Source: Ooceraea biroi (lineage: Eukaryota > Arthropoda > Insecta > Hymenoptera > Formicidae). From it: a DNA stretch of 64,000 bases. Below, in pieces: positions 36,762-50,500 of the stretch; within the stretch, counting starts at the first letter, position 1; the number at the start of each line of letters is the position of its first letter. The DNA lies in the NCBI RefSeq assembly GCF_003672135.1, contig NC_039506.1, positions 17,298,001 to 17,362,000 of the forward strand, written 5' to 3'. The notes under the pieces are model-generated. The model saw only the letters and a program-made list of their open reading frames with translations. It had not been told where the DNA came from and made no database searches. A program made the position numbers and the translations under genes.

Positions 36762-39700
36762 TCAGGGTTGCTGATTGCTCTGCTGATTGACGACGTGCTG
36801 AGCCAGAGTGAAGCTCAGGGCGCGCGGATCAGCTGCACCGTGCAGCCTGAGAGCCTGTTCTAATCGTTGCTCTTGTAGTCGCAGCGCTTCTCCTGAAAAA
36901 AAACCCCGAGCACCGACGACCTGTTAGAAATCTCCGCGAAACGAGATACAGTATCGATCTGTCTTCTATCAGCCTATCGCTTATGGATGTATAATGACGT
37001 AACGCAACGCAACGTTGAATACGTACCGAGGTCTGGCGCGAGGGAGTCCTGTTGGGACATTTGTTGGTTCGTATGGTGTCCCGGCATGCCGGAAGCACTG
37101 CCTCCGTTGTGCTGTCCTAGATGATGTCTTACGTCGCCGCCCACCGCGGAACTTGCCGCGGCTGCCGCCGCTTGAGATACCTGTGCGCAAAGATGCGAGA
37201 AAGAAAGTTGAAAGAATGTTCGAAAAATGTCTTTTTATGTTATCTGTAAAAGTGCTTTCCATGTAGAAAATTTTTCAACACATGTTCCATATCTGTAGTG
37301 GTCAAATAGACTTATCTTGCGAAATTGTGACTCAAGAAAGCAGCATTGCGCAATACTTATTTCTTACCGCGAGTCTGAGGGCAGCCTCGGCTTGAGAACG
37401 AAGCAGAGCTTCCGCCTGATGCATCCTCAGAGCCTGTTCCGGTCCACTCGCTTGCACCCCTTGTTGTTGCGGTCCCGTCGACCCTTGAGTACCGCTCATG
37501 TCACCGTTGTTGCCCATCCTCATGGCCGCCGCGAGCGACGCCATGTCGACTGGCGAGAGATTGGGCGACACAGAGTTTTGCAATCCTAACAGAAATATCG
37601 CTTTCACATCACGCTCAACGTTGAACACGAGAGAAGGCAAGAGACTTAAATATCCCGCATGGTGTGTTTCAGAATCTTGGGCTATTCACGATCTGCGGAA
37701 CACGTGTCGAGAAGGATCGCTGCAGTTGCTAACTTTGGTCGTGGGGAAAGGCGAGGGATGGCGGTAAGTGATTCCGATATTTGTTTTTCATACCACCGTT
37801 TCTACCGGCGAATCTCACGACGAGCTGCGCGATCGGAGCTACATGGATGAGATAAATTCGCCAAGTTAACTCGTGGAAACGTCGCTTTCTTTTCGCACGT
37901 CCGTCATCCGCTCGGCTCGTCCGCAGTCAGGGAGAAACGGACAACGTCGAAGCGAAGAAACAATATTGTAAATCAAGCTTTATCGACAATAATTGGAACA
38001 CAGCTATCGGCTTTCCCCTTTACAATTTAGCGTTGATAAGTGATAACGCAGTCCTTGGAGACGACTCGCGCGGCTCGCTCGATCGATTCGTTAAATCTTA
38101 CTGACACGTCGGCTTACGCGTTCATTGTACACGATTTCATTACGTCAATTATCATTATTTATTGATTTTCTTACCCGCTGATACGGCCGCGGCCATAACA
38201 GCCATGCGTTGTTGTTGCGACTGCATCTCGTCGTGGTACTGCTGCGCCGATCCCGGTTGACTACCCGCTCGTAGCATCTCGCTGAGCTTGTTGCCACTCG
38301 GTCCCGGCGATGCCATATTGTTGTTATTGTTATTGTTGTTATTGTTCAGTAGACCGGTGCCTGCGCAAAAATCTGCTCTCGTCAGTATGTACAGGATATC
38401 AGGCGGACGGGTTTTATTGCGCACTAGTCTAGTTAGGTAGCATATTGTATATCGTTCCGCGTCGGTACGTAAAATCGGCACGCTAAAGCGTTAAAAAGGG
38501 CTTCATCCCGAAGTGGAAACCGCCCATAGTGAGACTGCAGTGAGCGCCGTTCACATGAGAGAATTACTCAGACCAGAAATTCGTATATATTTTATTTCGA
38601 CTCAAGTATATGTATATGTATATATATATATTTATTCGTATATATATATGTAACTTACGTATACTACAATAAGTAATGGTACTTCACAACAGAGTTATCA
38701 TCATTAACGAAATCAGAGAAAAAAAGGAGGATAACGGCGGTGTTACAAACTGTGCTCGAAACTCTGTGACAACATTATATCTATTATATCTAGATACTTG
38801 GCGGGCGATCGTTTGTAAGTAGTAGTAGAACAAGTATCGTAGCGTACCAGGTTCACTACCGGCCGACGATAGTCTTCCGTTGCCGCTACTGCTGTCCGAA
38901 TGGGCCGACGGCGACGGGCACATTGGTGGTTGTTGCAAATTTTGTGGTCCTCCGGTCTGACTACCTCCCAACACTCCCAAACCGGCTCCTGTACAGCGTA
39001 AGGGCGTCATGTTAGGGCACGTTCGGTTTACGCAATTGTCGTAAATTCGCCGCGACGTCGCGGCGCTGGCCGGCGTTAACGTTAACGTGAGAACACTCGT
39101 CAGTCTTTTATACCTAAACTCGAACTTGCGAGGATCTCCCTTTCTCGCCTCTCGGCGGCCGCACGACTCAGCACGTACTGTGCCGCGAACTGATGCTTCG
39201 GGTCCATCCTCATGTGCTCCATGTGGCTCAGGAGACCTTAACACCAGAGAAAAAAACGTGCGTGGTCATTAGTACAGAGGGAGGATGATCCATCACTATC
39301 GCATGTATGAACGATGGACGATATATACGTGTCACTCGGTGTAAACGTTGTTATTACTCCACAGAACGGAAATGAAAAGTTGTAACAGCACAGTAAGGAA
39401 ACTGAACCGGGTGTACTTTCAACCGATTACACGAGCGGACCCGGTCGGCCCGCCGATCCGTGTCTTCTTTACGTGGCAAATACTTACCGCTCTCGTGAGT
39501 GAAGACGGCTTGGCACACCGAGCACGGCCACATCCTGAGGCTTGTGCTAAGTTGACTGGTCTCAGGATGGCAGGCCAGATGCTTCCTAAGGCTACCCTCG
39601 TTGACGTAGTGCTTCCCGCACACTGGGCACGGGTGGTTGGCGGTCCGTCGCTTCGCTAGGTAAACCCCGGCAACGGAGGTTGTGCAGTCAGCGGAGGGAA

Positions 39701-39807
39701 CAATAGGGCGACACAATTTCAAGGTCAATGCCAAGCAGGATAAAGCGTCCCAAGGAACGAAAGCCGCCTCCTCCTCATCCATTTCCTTCACCATCATTTC
39801 TATCGCG

Positions 39808-39851
<44 letters not shown>

Positions 39852-42800
39852 CTTTTTTTTAATCCTTCACCTCACTCTCACGCATTCGCGTGCACTCGCG
39901 CGCGCGTACGTACGCACAGATTCCAGTCGACCTCGACGGCGAAGGGAGACCTTACGAACGTGGATAGCCAAGGACCCAGGGGAGCACTGACCTCGGGCAC
40001 GTAGAGTGCTCGTCGGCCGGCGCCGCCACCGCATTGCTGCTGACTCCCTTTCACGAGCAAGGTCACCGTCCCAAAAAGCCCAGGGATGCACGCGCACGTA
40101 CTCGCGCGCGTTGCACGTATGCGGACGCACAGAGAAAAAAAATCTCACGAAAATGCCACTCGTTTAACCGAAATGGTTGTTCGCTGTTCACTTCACGAAG
40201 CCGGAACGTACGGTGAAAAGGGGCTGCTAACACGCGCTTGCACCGTCTTGTCAATATTGCAACGTTACGTTGACAATCGGCAGCGTTTCGCAGTAGGCGC
40301 GATCCGTCCAACGGCCGTTTTTCAACGTCGACCATGTCGATCGTCCAAGACCAGCATCGTGCTCACTCGCATTCGGTGAAGCGTCGGTTCCCGCGTGAAA
40401 ATCGAACGACGAACGAGAAACACGCGGTTTGACAATTGTTCTCTGTACGTCCGCGAGTGCGCACACATCTGCATCACACACGCATGTGTCAATGCACGCA
40501 TATAGTTTTATAGATGTATAAGTTGAGAACGAGACACCTTCGAAGCATCGTGTATCTGTATTAGCGAGTAGTACCCAAGTATTAGTCGGCGAGTGTGCCA
40601 AATGCTACACGCCTCTCCCGTCCAGGCGAAAACAGTACGAAGAAGTGAACGAAGGACAATGTGTGTGCGTACCGCCCGCGCCAAAGCAAGTTCTTGGGAT
40701 GGATGCGAAATGTACTTAAAGGCTAAAGAACGAACCACCCCTCGTGTCTCGACGAGCGGTTGCTCCACCTTTCTCTTAGCCTTACTCACGATTAACGTCG
40801 CCGCTCTCGCGTCTATGTCTGTCTCTCTCTTTTTCTCTCTCTCTCTCCCTTTCTCAAAACTCTCAAGAGGCCCCTTGTGCGATCCTAGTTAAGGATTCTG
40901 GTTAAGAATCCCAGTTAAATGCGGTTAGAGAGCGAACAGAGCTGGATCCCTCGGTCGGAAAGTTAACGCGCGAGCGCGAGCGGAGATTTGGTGTTAAGTT
41001 CGTGATTAGTCGGCAAGAAACAGCACGGTCAAGGTTTCGTTCTCAAGCAACTCGCTTCTCATGCAACGATGCACTCCGCTACGGGAGATGCGACGGGATT
41101 CCAGTTAATCGATCGGTTACAGTTAACGAAGATTGGTAAGTAACGCGAAACGGAGGGGGCAAATACGAGAGCAACGCGTGGCAGGAGAGAGACATAGACG
41201 ACCGGTCGAGAGGGCGGTTGGTACGCGATTTCTTAATACTTACTGGCAACTCCGGAGGCGTTCGGGTCCTTGTGGGTGTGCTTCATGTGTTCCATCAGCG
41301 CCTCGCCGCCGAGGAAGAGCTTGTGGCATACTGGACAGCTGGTTGCGTTCGGGCCGCCGATCAGGGCGGCGTGTTGCTGGAACACAACACGCTGTTGCAA
41401 CTCCTTTTTTGGGGGCCCGGAAGAAGAAGTACCGGAAGCAGGCACACGCGGCGCACCGGTAGTAGAGAGCCGACCCAGAGAATACCACCACAGAGTTGCG
41501 AACCAGAAGCGCAGGACAGGCAGGGCACAGAACAGAACGATTGACCAGTGAGAGTTAAGGCACCAATAAACCGCCGCCACCACAGACTACTCCTTTGCAC
41601 AGGGAATTCGTGTCGAGTGTGTCTGGTAGGAACTTTGTGGTATCGCGCCCTGGCTGGGTTTTCCAGTCGGTCAAGTGCAGTGTGCGATCGTAAAGAATCG
41701 AGATAACGAAAGCAGATATAAAACAAATTAAAATTTTTTTCACGAAATTTCTTTCCCGAAGCGCATCGACGATCTTCTCTCATATTGATTCACTCATCGC
41801 CGCGATTTATTCATTGTCCGTCAAACGAAGGATGATTCATTCTTTAAACTTTTATACTTGATTAATTGTTATACTTTGACTTTGCTTCTCCAATATCGTA
41901 GCACTCGTCAAAATAAGAATGAATCATTTTTTATTCGGAGCAAATGGCTAGATCGCTGCAGGTGAGTCGTCGCTAAAGATACTCGGAAAGATCATAGCTA
42001 GCTCTTGGAACATCACGGGATGGGAGTAAGATATTCTTTCGATATCGTTGGAATTACGCTCGTAATTTCCAATGTATCGCTATTGAGAGGGATGTATTGT
42101 GCTCACATGTACGCTCTTGTCAAACGCGTTCGATTTGCCGAGCTCAATTTTTGTGCCGCGAAATTTTGATGCAAAGACAGAGTTACCGAAGAGTTGCTTG
42201 ACCGATCAAAAACACATCGTCTTTAAATGCCAGAACAGAGCACTCGGTTCGGAGGAACGAGGGATGGGCAAGATGGGGTAATGATCGGGAAGCTCGAAGC
42301 GAAGCCTAGACAGACAAATATGTGGAAGCGTGGGGCGCGGAGAACGATCGGAGCGGATTAATCCCTAACCACGATTAGGGATTTCGTCGGCTAATGCTGC
42401 TCGGCATCGGTCTCGCCTCCGCGTACGTATATACGAACTTGAAGGCTGGTGCCAGACGTTGCACTGCGAAAACAAAGCCGCCACTTTCGTCGACCTTGGA
42501 CCTCCGATCGACCTCGCACGACCTCACCCATGAACGGGAATGCGAAGCATGGAATGACTAGCTTGTACCATACATCAATTTTAACTACCATGGCCGTTGC
42601 TAGTACATCTTTGGCTCGCGTGCATCTGCATTCCTTTTCCTCGTCTTTACGCTTTATGCGTGTTATCGTTAAATAGGAGATCTACCTTTGTCTCGTCGAG
42701 TCAGTTGCTCTACCAACGGCCATATCGATCAGAAAAAATGAAATCATGAATGAAATTCGACGTCCTCAGCGCCAGATGAGCGATTCTTGTTCCCTCGCTT

Positions 42801-45800
42801 CGCTCTCTGGCTTATCACGCGTTATGGAACCGATTCGCGCCGATTTTTCTATATATATATATATATATAGAAAAAAAAAATATATATATATATATTTTTC
42901 ATCTTTTCTCTTACGCGTCCCCCATCCCTTTATCGCGCTGTCTCTTTTTTTCCTTTCTCTATCGCGAACACGCGAAGGTTGCTCACACGCATATAAGGCG
43001 GTAGGTGCACGCTCAACTCGGAAAAACATGGCGGTGATCGTACTTGCGCGAAAGAGTGCTTAAAACGGCAGAGAAGGAAGAGAAAGAAAAAAGACGCGAA
43101 AGGAGAAGGTAGCGAACGAGCAAGAACGGGCTAAAACGAGACCGGGCGGCAATGACCCCAAAGAGTTTCGGGGTCCCCTTTCCTCTCTTCCTTCCTGTTC
43201 TCCTTCTCCGATTCGCGATTTCTTCTTTTTCGTATACTTTTTCGCCTCACTCCCCCAGTCCTGTTCCGCCCGTCTCTCGCTTTTACTCTTTCTCCATCGG
43301 TCGTCCTTCTTTTTATCCTGGACCTACGGTAATCGCGAACGCGTTGAGGCCAACGAATGCAAGCGGGTACGGCTAAAACGAGTTCTGACGGCAATGACCC
43401 CGAATTTTTCGGACATCGCAGCATCTCTTTTTCTCGCGCGTCTCTGCTTCTTCCTTATTGTCGGCATGATTCTCCGCTCCTCGCGTCATATTTTTTGTGC
43501 TAGTAACTTTCTTGCATCTTCCTCGTTGCATCGATGTTGGATCTCCTTTATAGATACATCCACGCTTAATCCCGCGCCTTCTCGCGCTTCTTCCCTTTCC
43601 AGATATTTTTAACGATGTGCTAGATGCTGAAGCAATCCTGATTTTCTGCCGGCTCTTCCCGCTCGTAAACGAGCGCGAGTCGGCGCACTAAAAAGGCTAG
43701 AAAAGCTGGCGAGATACCAATCGGATGATAATGGCCTCGCTGCCACTTTGCCGTCTTCCTTCCGGTTTTCTTCTCGGTCTTTCAACGTTCACGTACGCGC
43801 GTTTCTTCTCCCTCTCGACTTGGTCCCGCTCTCACAGTCTCGCGATAAGCGCAGAGAGTGGGTGGCCGACCGCGCCGGCATACTTATGCCTTCTATCTCC
43901 TTTTTTATCCCGAACCTGGGGCAACCGCGAGCATGTTGAGAAGACGACGACGAGGACGGCGTCGTTGGCCGCCGCCGCCACCGCCGCCGCCGCCGCTGTT
44001 GCTGCATGCAAGTTATTCTCGGAGGGAGGCTGCGGTCCCCCTAGGTTCGACGCCCCGACCTGGCCCAACTGGAAAAAACCGGTTTCTTCGTCGCGCTCTT
44101 CCTTTTTTGCTTATATCCTCGCTTTTTGCGCCGCGAGTACCTCGACTCCTCTGACGCTCTTTCCCTTCTTCTCCACCCGTTCTCCACGGTCGTCTCTTTC
44201 TCTTTTCCTATCTTTCTCCATCTCTCTCTCTCTCTCTCTTTCTTTCTCTTTCTCTCTTCTTTATCTTACTCTCTGTCTCTCGCTGTCTCTCCGACCCGTT
44301 CTCTCTAGCTCGGTCAAGAGAGTGGACGACGCGGCGTGGGCGAATCCCCGAGGGAACTTTATGATCCGCCGTGACCAGATTCATCTCTCGCGAAGCTGTA
44401 CGCGCGGCTCCGCACGCCGCTCTCGCTGCTATTCCCAATTCTACACTTCCTGATCCCGTTAAGAGGTTCTACGTGCATCCGCCAGGGCCGTGAATTTTCT
44501 TCCTCGCGCCAAGATCCTCGTTTCCATAGAAAGATGAACCAAGCGATCGATTCTGTACGCGACTTTTTGTTTCTGCTTCGGTCTTCAATCGCGAGGCAAG
44601 AGAAACACTGAACGGAAAGAAACGTTCAATCAGTTTCTCTCGGTTAAATATAAAGTACAGAATTGCTCACAGTCGTGTGTTGGAATATCGAAAGTGCGCG
44701 TGCATAAAAAGATATCCGGGCAAATATTCGCGAATAATTTCAATTTCGCCGGCGCGGATGATTAAATGGATTTCTAGCGGCGCGTCGGCCATTATCTTAA
44801 ACGTGATTGATAATTGGACGACACGAGAACGAATACAACGGTTGACGACGCAGTGTCTACGTCCGGTGATATTTTTAACGTTGCGCTGCAAATAAATAGA
44901 CCGCACGATTTTAGCCGAGACTAAATAGCATTCGACGATTTCCCAATTAAGCGACGAATATGATTTGATCCGCGTCCATTGGACGCCGATTCAGGCTAAA
45001 CGAATGCTTCGGCAGGCGCGATCACGCCCACCCTTCCGGATTTTTTCGCACCCTACCGTCAATTGGTCCCTCGATTTTTCCAGCGATCCCGGTCGTAGAT
45101 TATCCGCTCCTTGAGGGCCCCGACGCGGGCCCGGGTCAGGGAGTGGCGTAAAAAGGAAGTGGGTGTGAGCACACGTGTAGCGGTGCGTGACGTCGGCCGT
45201 AGTGTGGCCATTTTGTGTTCATAGAGATGAAACCGTCTTCGATCGAGAGCTAAGATCTCGTTAATGGAGCGATCCTATTAGAGCAAATCAAGCCGGGTAG
45301 ATTCCCTTACGCACATCAGTCGATGTAATCGGTGCAACGTCATCCGCGCGATTCATGACGCTCGCGTGCCGCAAAATCATTCTCTTTTCTTCTCGTGCCC
45401 AGCCATTACCGTTCGTCTCTCGTGGACTCTGCGATTTCGCGTTTCGAGCATCGCAATCTGAAAACGCGGTCTAAATGCGGCCGATAATCAACAATGCGGG
45501 GCTCCTCTCTTTTCCCCGGGCGGCGATAAAATCCGAAGGCCGTTCGCGCAATACTTTTCTCCCGCCCTCCGTCGTTTCTTCTTGCCTTTTTTTTCATTGT
45601 CGCCGCCGTCTTTCCTTGGCTTTTTTAGCCGCAGCGAGGCCGCGAGACTCGCCGGCAGACAACCTTCAGTATGATACTTGGGCTGTTCGTTGCTCCAGCG
45701 CAGCTCGCGGAATCCGCAGAGAGATATTCACCGGCTTGCTCATCTCCTTCTCCTCTCCGTGTCGTACGAGAGAAAGAGTCCGTTCTCCCTCGCTTCGGCT

Positions 45801-47518
45801 CGCTCGCTCGCTCGCGCGAACGTTATTTTCTCGAGACGAGAACGCTTTGTCTCCCGATAAGGAAGGTACCAGAAATTCCTGATTCCTTTTCTCCGTTCGC
45901 GTCTGACTCATAGCTGCTTTCGGAGCTTTCGGACCAACGGCGAGGAGAACACAAACAACGTGAAAGTCCATAGGATGTCTGAAAGACATCGGAAGTACCT
46001 CTGAGAGCTCGTAGATTTTTGTTTCCGCGTCGAGGAATAAATTTTCCCGTGGAACTGCAACAACGTAATCCTACTCGGAAATTAATGCAATTACATCGTT
46101 TTCTCTCACGGTCCAGAATTTCTTTCTCCAGCGCGGGAAAAAGGTGCACCTAGGCGTGCGATCGATAGAAATTAATATGCATCGCTCGTCACCCCGTGAC
46201 TCGTTCCTCGCATTGTCGGTCCGCATTATTAGTCCACTTCCAAGTCGCGCCTGTAGTAATCCGCGCGGAACACACGCACGCGAAAATCAGTCGCTGACGA
46301 ATGATGCAAGGCGAGAATGACGAAGGAAAAAAGCGAATCTACTTAACGCCGTGAGGGTTGACAACGGTGCACCCTCTGTGTTGTGCCAATAAGAGACTTG
46401 GATCGACCCCGGACGCGTTCGACTAGGCGAGCGGAAAAAAGGAGCGTGAAGGGGCGTCGGTACAATGGGGGCACGAATCCCACCCTATCGGAAACGCCAC
46501 GGGAATGATTTCATTAGTACCCGCGCTGGTGATCGAGCATGGAGAAAAAAATAGGGTGACAGAGCGCCACGAAGGCGGGGTCGAAAAAATTAATGCCTCG
46601 GGGTGAGAAGAAGGAGAGCTCGAGGGGTGCGATCGGAAAATGGACTCGCAATAATGATGAAGGTCGAAAGCGAAAAAAGTCTAATACTTCTTATAAATAA
46701 TTTCAAATAATTTCGCACAAGAGATGACGCGCCAAAGGATATCAATGCACATTGAACAGTTGAATAAATATATATAAAAATACACGTTTGTAGAAATTAC
46801 CGGGAAAGACGAAGGAGTCACGCGAAATCTCGTAAGAGCGAGCCGATTTACGAGGCGTTCTGCCGCGAAAGGCCGTCCCACTTTTCTATTTTAATGTCGC
46901 AAAAGAGACAAAGAGCGAAATCCTTCTGGAGATTCGCCAACCGGCGATGTTTACAGGGGAGAAGGAGAGAGAACGAAAAACTATCCGAGGAAGGAGCAGA
47001 GAGGGACTCGAGTAGGAACGTGGAGTGAACCTTGCTTAATTAGAAGAACGGACCAAAATTAAGAAACAGTGATTAGTCGCAATCGATTAGGCAAAAAAAT
47101 TAGGTTCGTGGTACCATTCTTTGGCGATGCATCGCCATCGTAATATTAGAGCGTTATTTACTACAATTACGAATAACGCGACATGAGACAGTATCGAATC
47201 GTTGCGTACTCATGATCGTATGGATATAGGAAAAAACAGGAACAAGAGCCGGATTATAATCGTTTCACGATCTTTGCGACGTGAGCTCAATCAGGCGGCG
47301 ACTCGTGTTGTATTTCGTGATATATAATTTCACGCGACGCATCGTTAATTAAATAGATCACGTGTATCAGACGCATGAAAAACGCGAAGCGCCATCGTAA
47401 TTTTGCGCCACAACGCTATCGTAATTTCGCGGATTGCGAGAAAACTGTGTGACGAAAGCGGATATGAATATATGTAAATTTACATATATATATACACACA
47501 CACACACGCACACACACG

Positions 47519-47549
<31 letters not shown>

Positions 47550-50500
47550 GTATGTATATGCGAATATAAATGTACATGTGTATGTACTCGCGCGAATGGA
47601 TCATCATAATGAAAATCGGAGATTTTGTACGCGTGTCGAGTGCGCTTGTAAATGCGCGGCGAAACGAGTTGAAATTACAGCCGAAAGGAATTCCCATGAG
47701 CTCTCCCATATTGACCCGATCGTTTTACCTTTAATCGTTGCCATGGGTACTTCGAACACTGCGACAAAGAGACCAGCATGAAATGGAGATCAATCTGAAT
47801 TAATGTGATACCATTAAATCGTCATTCATAGGTTTAGATTTTCAGGAGTATTCATACCGGCATAACGTGTGTGTGCACGCGCTCCCGCGGAAGGAATTAA
47901 AAAAAACACCGTGTAAATACCGCGAGCGTGGTAATTAATTAGCGCTCCGTGTCGGCGAAAATGCGGCGCGATAAGCGGCTGAAACCACCTGCATCCAGGC
48001 AAACAGATTTACATTTATCGCAGGCGATCAATCCGTACGTGGCATCCGAATAATGATCGTGCGTGTAAAAACGAAAAAAAAGCAGATCCGGCGTTAAACG
48101 TCACACAACCACCGCGCGGTTTTTAACACAGCAGGGGAAGAGGGATGAATCCCCGTGGCGAGAGAAAATAAATCTAATGGCTAACGAGTTTTTACCGAGC
48201 TGCGCGCCGGGGCAATTAAGAAGAGGGGTGGAGAACGGTCGCCGGTGAGAGGGATGACGGGCTGGCTGGAGCGGAGGTGAGGTGAGGTAGAAGAAGGTCC
48301 GCGAGGCAGGAGAAAGAGGGTTGTATCGTGTTGCACGACATTCAATCCTCGCACCGCTAAACTACGGATAAATACGAAGGCTGTGCGCCACGTGAAAGTG
48401 GCAAAGAGGCCGCGAGAAGGAGAACGAGACGGAGCGAGATCAGGACCGGTCGAATTTGCGAAACTCTCATTTGCGTACCGATTATAATTTCGCTTTCGTG
48501 TTTGCGCGTATTCGTCGCGATCGTTCAGACGAAATTCTCTTTTGAGACGAAAATCTAAAACAAGGGTTGAGAGAAAGAAAGAAAGAGGACTGGTTTGCCG
48601 GAACGTACCGGAACGCACAGAGACCGAGAGATTTTGTACGTTAATCAGCGGGAAGGAAATTTCAACGCGGAATAACTGCTCGTGAATTGACCATGCGGGA
48701 TTTGGGAGCGTAGGTGTATTAACCGGGAACATATCGCGGCGATGTATCGTCGCGATGATCCGCCCCTGTTCGAAGCCGAGCGGGAAGAGGATAACCGTTA
48801 ATGGGATACACGCAGAGAGAAGGAGAAGGAGTAAGAGGAGGAAGAGCACGAGGCGAAGGAGGTGTGCAGGTACCGTAGACGAGTTTCTATGCCCGAGCTA
48901 CCGATCGTTCTCTATAATACATTTACGTTCCGGCCTATTATAATATTGTACTCTGGGTGTATTGTCTTTCTTAGCGGGATAATGTTTCGCCGACACGCCA
49001 GGCCTCGACCTGGAGCGTAACTCTTTCATTTCCCCTCGCTCTCCGCCGTACTTCCGTGGGCCGTTCCTCCTTCGTTGTCTCGCTTTCTCTGCGAGAGTCC
49101 TCTCGTGCTCCGGTTGCTTCTTCCCTTCATCTTTCTCTCGTTCTCTCATTTCTCTTTATTTTTTCTTTATTTTTTTCTTTTAACTAGCGATAGCTATCGG
49201 GGTGGTAACGTCAGCCCGACGCGAGGGAAAACGGTCGGCTAGGCGGTCTTGAAATAGCGAAAATAATTTCAAGAAATCTGCCCGACGAAAATTCGATTAG
49301 CCGCGGAAGATGGGCTCGAGCTCTCCATTTGTTTCGTTTCGTTTTATTTCCAGCGGGCGTACTCTGTTTCTGTTGCACGCTCGTGCTCGCGCGCCCCGGC
49401 GGCTTTTAATTACTTCGCCGCGCTCTCTCCCCGTAAGATCTACTCTCCGCTTCTCGTTCTGCTCTTTTCCTCTGCGTCTTATCCGTTTCTTCTCGTTGCG
49501 TCGCTTGTCTTCTTCTTCTTGTTACTTTTTTTCTCGTTTCTCTCGTTTAGCGCGAGCTACGTGCATTCTGATGTTTTTGCCGATAAGTCCGGACAACGCC
49601 GCCGTTCTCGTAGCTTGATACGTTCGTGCATATTTCGTATTGCTATTTAATCTGGCGCATCGATCTCTCTCGCGCGCGCATAAGCCGGCTATTCAGCGAT
49701 AATTTTGCGAAAGACGAGTCTTATCATCGAAAGATCGTTCAACGCCATCCGTTATTTTAAGCGCGACGGGCTAAGTAACTCGGAAAAAAAACATCCTCAT
49801 TATTGCGAGGATTATCGACATGGTGCGTAAAAGAGCGCGCGATAACGATCGTCATTATGCGTCAGTTAATTCTTTCGTTACTGCGTGTTTTTCAGGAGGG
49901 AAAAAAATGGTATCGGTTGGGTTGCTCGTTGGTAAGGCAGGGGTGGCCGGCAGGGAACTTGACGATTTATCGAGGTCGTGCGAGGGACGGGAAGGGGATA
50001 ATCTGCAAGCTTTAGCCGTGGATTAGGTTTCAATTAGACGAGCCCGATGAGCGGGGCGTTAAAAGAACGATATTTATTGCCCCGGGGTATCCGACGTGTG
50101 AACGGATTAAGCTCGCGTGGGCCTCGATGTGCCGCACCTGATTCCGCGATTCGCGAAAGTCTGACGCAAAGACGGCGATCAGTTATGCACACTCGATCGC
50201 TCGCGACTCTTGGTAATTAATTCCCGCCTGTCGGACTGCAATGCATCCGTTTCACGACAAAGCAAAAAGCTGTTTTACAAACGCATACGCGTGATTGAAA
50301 AAAAATTCGAGCGAGTCTCGTCGTGTTTCTCCGTGGCGAAGAAACAGGAAAGAGAGAAGGAGAGGTGGTGGAGAAACGAAGGAACGGAGGAAAGAGGGCC
50401 GACAGATGCCTTCCCACGTTTTTTCGTTGAGACATGTGCCCGGCGCGGAAGGCGAAAGGGTTGAGAAATTCAGTTGCCGGTCGGGGTGGGGCAGCGGCGG

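Noticed and set aside
43725..44453. 242-codon + strand open frame
   Set aside because: Made of GCC and CT simple repeats plus Ser/Leu-rich translation of pyrimidine tracts; no domain.
48181..48849. 222-codon - strand open frame with a leucine-rich start resembling a signal peptide
   Set aside because: The leucine run is the translation of CTC/TCC repeats; the remainder is compositionally random and lies inside the zinc-finger intron on the same strand.
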